10,608 nt of DNA from Coriobacteriia bacterium (GTDB lineage Bacteria > Actinomycetota > Coriobacteriia > Coriobacteriales > UBA8131): positions 1-10,608 of the forward strand of contig WQXX01000027.1 in assembly GCA_009781535.1 (NCBI GenBank), in the 5' to 3' direction. The notes under the pieces were generated by a model. That model had not been told where the DNA came from, made no database searches, and was given only the letters and a program-made list of their open reading frames with translations. This document shows positions 7,211-10,608 of the stretch, piece by piece (positions within the stretch are counted from its first letter, which is position 1; each line of letters opens with the position of its first letter). A program made the position numbers and the translations under genes.

Positions 7211-8788
7211 TTACGCCGGTTCTGCTTCTAAGACAACTTCCTGCCCGGCAACCTCGAGCTCATCATCTGGCCTTGCGGCTTTCTGCTCGGCTACCTCCCT
7301 GGCGATATGCTGCTTTGTTGCCTCCCTGGCGATACGCTGGTCGGCTGCTTCTTTCTCCTCACGATGCAGAATACAGAGCATGGCTTCGATCGCACATTGG
7401 ATCATACCGTCGTCAGGCTCGTTGGTAGTAAGACGCTGCATCTGCAAACCAGGCCATAAGACGATGCGCACCAGAGGGTTTTCTGGGCGGCTACCCGCCC
7501 ATTTGACCGTGACCTCGTAGCTCAAGCCCGCCACAAAGGGCAAAAGGAGGATACGCGTCAAGATGACGAGGACTAGAGACAGGAAGCTGTTAAGCGAGAG
7601 TAGGCCGATGAGCAGTTGCACCGGCACAATCGTGAACACGAGTATAGCGATGATCATTGTCGTGAGAAGGAAGGCTGTGCCACAACGCACATGCAGCGTG
7701 GGGAAGCGACGTGCGTTGGCAATTGTCAGATCTAAACCGTGCTCATAACAGTGGATGGTCTTATGCTCGGCTCCGTGGTAGGCAAACATGCGCTTGATGT
7801 CGCTCATACGACCAATCAGCCAAATGTAAAAGATGAAGATGATGACGCGCAGCACGCCGTCCACAATGTTCCAAAGCAAGGTACGCTCGTCATAACTGCC
7901 GACGATAAGATTTGTGAGAACCGCTGGAAGCACCACGAAGATGGCGATACCGAGCAACATACCGACTATCATCGTGCCGGTCATCACTGGTTTGGGGATG
8001 GAGCTACCGCTTCTTTCTGCTGCTTCCTGTTTTTCAACTTTTTTCGTCTTTGCGTGCTTGGCGGTCTTTGTTGGAGCTTCAGGTTTGTCAGATTGTTTGG
8101 CGTGCCTGGGCGTATACGAAGCACTGTCGTCCACAGATTCGCTGGTATTTATCAAGAGCCCAGACTCGTCAGATCCTTCGAGGTTTGTTGATCCTTCGAC
8201 CTGTGCATGCCCCTCGACCTGCTCTGCTGCGTCGGATTCTAAAAGCACCCCTGCCCCGTCAGATTCTAAAACCTGCTTGGCCTCATCGGATTCTAAGATT
8301 TCCTCAAACCCAGCAGACTTCTCCTTCTGCCCCAGCTCGCCGGATTTTTCTTTATCTGGGTTTTCATCTTCCTCAAGACCTTCAAAGGCGTATTGCGCTG
8401 CGATCTCAAGCGCCTTATACCCAAGCATCAACGACTCTACCATCGCTGTACAACCGCGCACCACAGGTTTATACATCCATGTGTTCTTGTCCTTGCCACT
8501 TTCGAGGTCATGCTCCTCAAGATGCATGGAGCCATCGGGTTTGCGCACCGCAAGTGCCCAGTTGTATTTGCCGCGCATCATGATACCCTCGAGGAGCGCC
8601 TGTCCGCCCACATGTGTGCGACAAACCACGCCTGTCTCGTCAACAGCACGCGACATCTCGCTTGGAGCCTTCACGCTCGAAGCTGCCAGAGGGTTGTCCA
8701 ATGCTTGCTCTTGAGCGCCCGCATTGAGAACGGCGGTCGCGGTTGTGCAATCGGAGTCTGCCGTATGATTAAGCAGTGTGGTGTTCAT
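7211..8788 (-). CDS. DUF1385 (YqhQ-type) integral membrane protein with acidic insertion
   Basis: The family signatures are present: GGQALLEGIMMRG (61-73), the KPVVRG segment (107-112), YHGAEHKTIHCYE (337-349), LHVRCGTAFL (365-374), YEVTVKWAG (424-432) and WPGLQMQRLTT (445-455). His and Cys residues in the middle motifs underlie the predicted metal-dependent activity of the family, whose reaction is unknown. Hydrophobic segments lie at about 266-296, 302-326, 371-393 and 396-421. Bacillus YqhQ is about 320 residues; this protein has 525. The excess is a 50-residue N-terminal extension, an acidic and then basic low-complexity insertion (about 137-260) with repeated LESD units, and a charged helical tail (about 475-525). 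The start is ATG 8786-8788 with GAGGAG five bases upstream. It lies downstream of rpmE, an association seen in other Gram-positive genomes, and is followed at once by the DUF218 gene. Confidence 0.9.
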   Translation of the reverse strand: MNTTLLNHTADSDCTTATAVLNAGAQEQALDNPLAASSVKAPSEMSRAVDETGVVCRTHVGGQALLEGIMMRGKYNWALAVRKPDGSMHLEEHDLESGKDKNTWMYKPVVRGCTAMVESLMLGYKALEIAAQYAFEGLEEDENPDKEKSGELGQKEKSAGFEEILESDEAKQVLESDGAGVLLESDAAEQVEGHAQVEGSTNLEGSDESGLLINTSESVDDSASYTPRHAKQSDKPEAPTKTAKHAKTKKVEKQEAAERSGSSIPKPVMTGTMIVGMLLGIAIFVVLPAVLTNLIVGSYDERTLLWNIVDGVLRVIIFIFYIWLIGRMSDIKRMFAYHGAEHKTIHCYEHGLDLTIANARRFPTLHVRCGTAFLLTTMIIAILVFTIVPVQLLIGLLSLNSFLSLVLVILTRILLLPFVAGLSYEVTVKWAGSRPENPLVRIVLWPGLQMQRLTTNEPDDGMIQCAIEAMLCILHREEKEAADQRIAREATKQHIAREVAEQKAARPDDELEVAGQEVVLEAEPA

Positions 8789-8869
8789 CAGATCTCCTCG
8801 CCTGCGTACTCTTGTTTTTCTGGATACGTTTTGTGCTGGCTTTATCGTACTGCCTGAGCTTAAGTCCTA

Positions 8870-8909
8870 ATGATAAAGGAAAAGCCGGATACGTGCTGCA
8901 TCCGGCTTC
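8870..8909 (-). terminator. Intrinsic terminator of rpmE
   Basis: On the minus strand a perfect 9-bp stem, AAGCCGGAT with ATCCGGCTT (8901-8909 and 8883-8891), encloses a nine-base loop. It is followed by TTTTCCTTTAT. It begins about 30 bases after the rpmE stop. The plus strand has no T-run, so it should act only on minus-strand transcripts, and the DUF1385 gene then needs its own promoter in 8789-8870. I saw only weak matches there, such as TACGAT. Confidence 0.85.
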
Positions 8910-8938
8910 ATCTCTGTCTCTATACCGTTACGTTCGTG

Positions 8939-9361
8939 TTACTCAGCTTCGGCAGCCTCGGCAGATTCCAACGATTTTTCGCCAAATTCTGCAGATCGCG
9001 CTTCGCCTGACTTCTTGGCAGTCTTTTCTGCATACTGGGCGGCTTTGGCGGCTTTTGCAGCAGCCTTCTCCTCGCGGGCTGCCTTGGCAGCAGCTTCGGC
9101 AGAAGCAGTGGCAGCAAGCTTTGCGGCCTTCTTCTCGGCTTCACGCTGGGCTACCGAACTGGCTGCGGAGCCAAACTTGTCGGCAAAGCGCTGAACGCGG
9201 CCACCGGTGTCGACGAACTTTTGCTGTCCTGTGTAGAACGGATGGCAGACGTTGCACAATTCGATGCGGAGCTCAGGTTTTGTCGCGTGGGTTTGGAATG
9301 TGTTGCCGCATGAACAGCGGACTGTGCACTCGACGTAGTTGGGGTGAATTCCCTTTTTCAT
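8939..9361 (-). CDS. rpmE: 50S ribosomal protein L31 with long Ala/Lys tail
   Basis: Residues 1-70 are a zinc-type L31: MKKGIHPNY opening, the zinc ligands Cys16, Cys18, Cys36 and Cys39, then CHPFYTGQQKFVDTGGRVQRF. L31 sits on the large subunit and bridges to the small subunit. The usual length is about 70-80 residues, but this protein has 140. Residues about 71-140 form an Ala/Lys/Glu-rich, probably helical tail ending in an acidic stretch. The start is ATG 9359-9361 with AAGGAG five bases upstream. A strong leader hairpin lies just before the ribosome binding site and a clean terminator follows the gene, so it looks monocistronic. The presence of all four cysteines marks the zinc-binding form rather than the cysteine-free form made under zinc starvation. 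Confidence 0.95.
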   Translation of the reverse strand: MKKGIHPNYVECTVRCSCGNTFQTHATKPELRIELCNVCHPFYTGQQKFVDTGGRVQRFADKFGSAASSVAQREAEKKAAKLAATASAEAAAKAAREEKAAAKAAKAAQYAEKTAKKSGEARSAEFGEKSLESAEAAEAE

Positions 9362-9376
9362 AATTTCTCCTTAAGC

Positions 9377-9397
9377 GTCCTGGTTTCCGACCAGGAC
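9377..9397 (-). promoter_or_regulatory. Leader hairpin before rpmE
   Basis: A perfect 8-bp stem, GTCCTGGT with ACCAGGAC, encloses a five-base loop in the untranslated leader and ends just before the GCTTAAGGAG ribosome binding region of rpmE. L31 leaders that allow feedback control are known in several phyla, and structured leaders before L31 genes have been described in Actinobacteria. Whether this one matches a named motif was not tested. Confidence 0.55.
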
Positions 9398-9421
9398 AGG
9401 GGCATGGGGTCAAACTGGTAC

Positions 9422-9447
9422 ATGATACCACAGTTTTCTTCCTGTGG
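9422..9447 (-). promoter_or_regulatory. Candidate rpmE promoter (extended -10)
   Basis: TGGTATCAT on the minus strand (-10 at 9422-9427) has the TGn extension. No good -35 lies 16-18 bp upstream. The spacer instead carries an inverted repeat, CCACAG with CTGTGG (9428-9433 and 9442-9447), which could be an operator. The transcript would carry a leader of about 50-60 bases including the hairpin. Confidence 0.45.
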
Positions 9448-9558
9448 ATCGAAAATCTTTTCAGCTGCTTCAGTAATGCGGCACCCTGATAGTATCAAGG
9501 TAACGATGATAGCTTGACATATGGTACTCATGAACTCATGGTATACGTTGGTGAGGAC

Positions 9559-9831
9559 TTAGAATAAATCCGAATGAGAACCTGTCCGTGTTAGCACCAA
9601 TAGCAACTCACCTTTGTCAATCTCATAAACCAATAACCAATCGGATGTGATGTGACATTCACGACAGCCAGAATAGCTTCCGGTAAGTTGATGGTCTTTA
9701 TATTTCTCCGGCAAAGGTTGTTCATTCGCAAGCAGATAGATCACCTCATTCAGCTTGCGAATGTCATATCCCCTTTTTTGAACTAGCTTGTAGTCCTTTT
9801 TGAATGACGTGTGATACTTAATCGTCAGCAT
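9559..9831 (-). CDS. yafQ: YafQ-like type II toxin (RelE/ParE superfamily mRNA interferase)
   Basis: The 90-residue protein follows the YafQ pattern from end to end: a Lys-rich first helix (FKKDYKLVQKRG, 10-21), PEKYKDHQLTGSY (41-53), RECHITSDWLLVYE (57-70) and the ending LTRTGSHSDLF (80-90). Residues His47, His60, Asp64, Trp65, Arg82, His86 and Phe90 line up with positions important for catalysis or substrate contact in E. coli YafQ. By family knowledge it cleaves mRNA on the ribosome and is held inactive by its DinJ-type partner. The start is ATG 9829-9831 with GGAGG six bases upstream, inside the antitoxin gene, which it overlaps by 14 nt. All key residues are present, so it appears functional. 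It lies upstream of rpmE on the same strand but is separated from it by about 200 bp. Confidence 0.9.
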   Translation of the reverse strand: MLTIKYHTSFKKDYKLVQKRGYDIRKLNEVIYLLANEQPLPEKYKDHQLTGSYSGCRECHITSDWLLVYEIDKGELLLVLTRTGSHSDLF

Positions 9832-10090
9832 TCAAATCCTCCATGAGCTCCTCCACGGAGGAATAGGGGCGACTTAGATTTCTTCTATTCGCCACATCGT
9901 CAATAGCTTTGCGCGTTTCCTCGTTTGGACAATAGAGCGCAACGCCAAAAGGCAGTCTCTGTTCTCGTATGACAACTCTAGCAAACATATTGATTGCAAC
10001 TGAAACATTGAGTCCGACCTCTGAACAGAACTCTTCAAATCCCCTCTTCACTTCCTCATCAATTCTGACATTGATTGTTGTCTGAGCCAT
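9818..10090 (-). CDS. dinJ: DinJ/RelB-like antitoxin
   Basis: The 90-residue protein has an N-terminal ribbon-helix-helix, AQTTINVRIDEEVKRGFEEFCSEVGLNVSVAINMF in outline (residues 2-36), typical of the DinJ/RelB family. The strand TTINVRI should bind DNA and dimerise. The C-terminal acidic part (about 54-90) should wrap the toxin. The frame is open to an upstream ATG at 10139-10141, but that would overlap the promoter. The ATG at 10088-10090 has AAAGGAG eight bases upstream and gives the family's usual length. It is the first gene of the toxin-antitoxin operon. Autoregulation through the palindrome at 10114-10133 is likely. Confidence 0.9.
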   Translation of the reverse strand: MAQTTINVRIDEEVKRGFEEFCSEVGLNVSVAINMFARVVIREQRLPFGVALYCPNEETRKAIDDVANRRNLSRPYSSVEELMEDLNADD

Positions 10091-10113
10091 TGTTGATTCT
10101 CCTTTCAGTATTG

Positions 10114-10149
10114 TGTATACATTGTATATGTATCGCTGCACTATTGCAA
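10114..10149 (-). promoter_or_regulatory. Promoter and operator of the toxin-antitoxin operon
   Basis: TTGCAA (10144-10149) and TACAAT (10121-10126), read on the minus strand, are 17 bp apart. An inverted repeat, ATACAT with ATGTAT (10117-10122 and 10128-10133), and an 8-bp palindrome TGTATACA (10114-10121) cover the -10. This arrangement suits repression by a ribbon-helix-helix antitoxin or its complex with the toxin. Confidence 0.65.
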
Positions 10150-10278
10150 CACAAAAGGCTTATCGAGGCTCCGGTTCTTACACTGTCCTCAACTGACACT
10201 ATTATTGAAAGAATAAAAGAGTGGAGAGGCGTGGATACAACCTTGATCTTCTTACTATTGTGATTAAGCAACCTTCGG

Positions 10279-10608
10279 TCATCTGTAGTCTTTCACATCT
10301 TTCAGCGTGAGGTTGGTTAACCCAAACTCGATGAGCTTATTCTGGAACTCAGCCTCATCGAACGGGCCATACCTTTTTCTATCAGGAGCGTAGAGTACCC
10401 AGTAGTAGACTTGGGATACATCTGGAACCATATACGTATCATTCTCTTCGTGGCTTCGCCATATCATTCCCAATTGCTTGGCAATCACATACTCACGGTT
10501 CCAGGCGATCTCGACAACCTTGGCAGGGATGATCTCATCTTCAGAACTCCAACCATCATTTGGCACGACCTGAATCATATGCGCGGAGCTTCGAACGAGC
10601 TTATATCC
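10279..10608 (-). CDS. DUF3997-like protein, C-terminal part, cut by window edge
   Basis: The frame is open from the right edge to TGA at 10279-10281, giving 109 visible residues. An internal Met lies 11 codons in, but it has no Shine-Dalgarno. The preceding residues (GYKLVRSSAH) read as part of the same fold, so the true start is probably outside the window. The pattern, a Tyr-Lys-Leu strand, IPAKVVEIAWNREYVIAKQ, YYWVLYAPDRKRYGPFDEAEF and a short C-terminal helix, resembles DUF3997, a family of small, often lipoprotein-like bacterial proteins of unknown function. If so, an N-terminal lipoprotein signal would lie upstream. The family call rests on pattern memory only. The gap to the toxin-antitoxin operon has no recognised terminator. 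Confidence 0.55.
   Translation of the reverse strand, partial: GYKLVRSSAHMIQVVPNDGWSSEDEIIPAKVVEIAWNREYVIAKQLGMIWRSHEENDTYMVPDVSQVYYWVLYAPDRKRYGPFDEAEFQNKLIEFGLTNLTLKDVKDYR

Noticed and set aside
7914..8714. 266-codon plus-strand ORF rich in Ser/Pro/Asp
   Set aside because: It lies wholly opposite the DUF1385 gene, has no recognisable domain, and its openness follows from the low-complexity insertion.
9500..9545. Hairpin after the toxin gene around CATGAACTCATG
   Set aside because: The stem is short with a bulge, the loop is too small and there is no T-run, so it is not a credible terminator.
10091..10141. Upstream ATG for the antitoxin, adding 17 residues
   Set aside because: It would translate the promoter and operator, and the downstream ATG has a good Shine-Dalgarno and matches family length.
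10150..10278. Possible gene remnant on the plus strand (tail reading ERIKEWRGVDTTLIF)
   Set aside because: It is short, lacks a start and ribosome binding site, and matches no family I can name; treated as intergenic.

Overview
The window looks like chromosomal DNA of an actinobacterium, most likely a member of the Coriobacteriia with mid-range GC. This is inferred from the gene set: an FtsK/SpoIIIE translocase followed by a RodZ-like membrane HTH protein, a long Ala/Lys-tailed L31 (RpmE), and a neighbouring DUF1385/YqhQ-type protein. No rRNA or tRNA is present, so the assignment cannot be made firm from sequence alone. Every supported gene lies on the minus strand, so transcription runs from high to low coordinates. 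No CRISPR array, prophage or full insertion sequence was seen.

Reading in the direction of transcription: the right edge (10279-10608) holds the C-terminal part of a DUF3997-like protein cut by the window end. Next is a complete type II toxin-antitoxin operon (9559-10090, DinJ/RelB-like antitoxin then YafQ-like toxin, 14-nt overlap) with its own promoter and a palindromic operator. Then comes rpmE (8939-9361), with an extended -10, an upstream leader hairpin and a clear intrinsic terminator at 8870-8909. A separate unit follows: a DUF1385 protein (7211-8788) and a DUF218/YdcF-SanA-like membrane protein (6099-7208), two bases apart and probably translationally coupled. A zinc-ribbon/DUF4190-type membrane protein (5434-5946) stands alone.

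The left half is a chromosome-segregation and envelope block: ftsK (1885-5211), a RodZ-like protein (725-1783) and a YajQ-family nucleotide-binding protein (224-724). The RodZ-like stop codon directly touches the yajQ start codon. Both ftsK and the RodZ-like gene begin with TTG behind strong Shine-Dalgarno sequences. The block ends in a pair of near-identical 94-bp structured repeats (14-107 and 124-217); the second carries 14-bp terminal inverted repeats and abuts the yajQ stop codon.

The most unusual points are: (1) the paired structured repeat at the left end; (2) a roughly 145-residue repetitive insertion inside the FtsK motor, between Walker A and Walker B, plus a long Gly/Ala linker; (3) three related direct-repeat motifs and an interrupted inverted repeat over the probable ftsK promoters; (4) a low-complexity acidic insertion in the middle of the DUF1385 protein; (5) the rpmE leader hairpin, a candidate L31 autoregulatory RNA. 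I did not find a convincing new multi-gene system. The best candidates for undescribed biology are the repeat element and the FtsK insertion.
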